DNA from: Burkholderia gladioli
GTDB lineage: Bacteria > Pseudomonadota > Gammaproteobacteria > Burkholderiales > Burkholderiaceae
Length of the DNA stretch: 64,000 nt
Reading direction: 5' to 3'
NCBI RefSeq assembly: GCF_000959725.1
Contig: NZ_CP009323.1
Coordinates: 1,116,001-1,180,000 of the forward strand
Part shown: piece after piece, positions 63,602 to 64,000 of the stretch
Layout: every line of letters starts with the position of its first letter
How positions within the stretch are numbered: the first letter of the stretch is position 1
Notes under the pieces: generated by a model
Databases searched by the model: none
Told to the model about the DNA's origin: nothing
What the model saw: the letters and a program-made list of their open reading frames with translations, nothing else
Program-made: the position numbers and the translations under genes

Positions 63602-63961
63602 ATGGAACAGCCGATGCGCTCCGCCAAGAAATCCGCCGAGGAACTGCGCGCCTTGCGCCACGCATTACCGGAACGCATCGAGCGGAATCGACCGGATGTC
63701 GGCGAGGCAACGCGATGGATACGCGAGGCGATCGGCGTGAACCAAGCCGAGTTCGCACGTCTGGTCGAGCTCAGCAAGCCGCTGATCGCCCGGATCGAAC
63801 GCGGCAAGGCCAATCCAACGCTCGACACGCTCAACGCGATCGGCAAGACCTTCAGCCTGCGCATTGCGTTTCAGCCAGGACGAACGAGTCACGGGCAGCA
63901 GCGCCCGCCCCGTCCCCGCCGCAAGCTCCCTCCCCTCGTGTTCGACAAGATCACCCAATAG
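63602..63961 (+). CDS. XRE-family helix-turn-helix regulator
   Basis: A 119-residue protein with an XRE HTH (IGVNQAEFARLVELSKPLIA, then RIERGKANPTLDTLNAIGK, about residues 42-80) and a Pro/Arg-rich tail. ATG at 63602 or 63614 (the latter with GGAA at 6 bp). The layout resembles HipB-type antitoxins, which are followed by hipA, but the window ends 39 bp after the stop, so a toxin partner cannot be checked. Confidence 0.85.
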   Translation: MEQPMRSAKKSAEELRALRHALPERIERNRPDVGEATRWIREAIGVNQAEFARLVELSKPLIARIERGKANPTLDTLNAIGKTFSLRIAFQPGRTSHGQQRPPRPRRKLPPLVFDKITQ

Positions 63962-64000
63962 ACCCGCCCTAACCCCGCCCCTTCCACGGCACCAAACGCC

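Overview
The window looks like a chromosome segment of a Burkholderia-type betaproteobacterium. Evidence: very GC-rich coding DNA; an aa3 oxidase gene block with the small DUF2909, DUF2970 and 47-residue proteins; an imuA-imuB-dnaE2 SOS mutagenesis cassette; gshA-gshB next to a mannose-type IIA/HPr/EI set; and glnK-amtB beside ubiK and comM. The genus is a confident inference; the species cannot be read from this sequence.

Layout. 1-2240: amino-sugar catabolism (SIS deaminase, partial, and nagA) behind a strong promoter. 2464-4016: PEBP-family protein and AraC-type regulator. 4166-9555: LexA-controlled imuA-imuB-dnaE2. 9687-11042: metQ-like binding protein and a YciI protein. 11059-20818: cytochrome aa3 oxidase subunits and their heme and copper assembly factors. 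20862-27179: DUF2244, BioC-like methyltransferase, comF, trmL, macrodomain protein, gpsA, secB, grxC, rhodanese. 27315-30933: gpmA, ctpA, moeB. 31032-36315: gshA, gshB, IIA-Man, ptsH, ptsI. 36650-38611: glnK-amtB behind a consensus sigma-54 promoter. 38870-48508: ubiK and comM, with comM cut in two by a 7.5-kb element. 48854-55490: a lipoprotein, a TlpA-like thioredoxin, and dctA-dctB-dctD with a sigma-54 promoter and upstream palindromes. 55576-61170: fadB-like gene, two acyl-CoA dehydrogenases and a divergent LysR regulator. 61474-63961: a gamma-glutamyltransferase homologue that lacks key catalytic residues, and an XRE-type regulator.

The main accessory feature is the element at 40141-47640. 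It sits four codons before the Walker A motif of comM, the transformation helicase gene. A large serine recombinase lies just inside the left end. Joining the two ends rebuilds a symmetric 44-bp attP, and joining the flanks rebuilds an uninterrupted comM of 583 codons. Inside are a leftward operon of small phage-type genes (RHH-like, tandem HTH, DUF1376-like and unknowns), a second, resolvase-type serine recombinase, two repeat arrays, and a lower-GC cargo gene facing a small membrane protein. No capsid, tail, portal or terminase genes are visible, so it looks like a satellite or small integrative element rather than a prophage. This is the best candidate for an undescribed system in the window.
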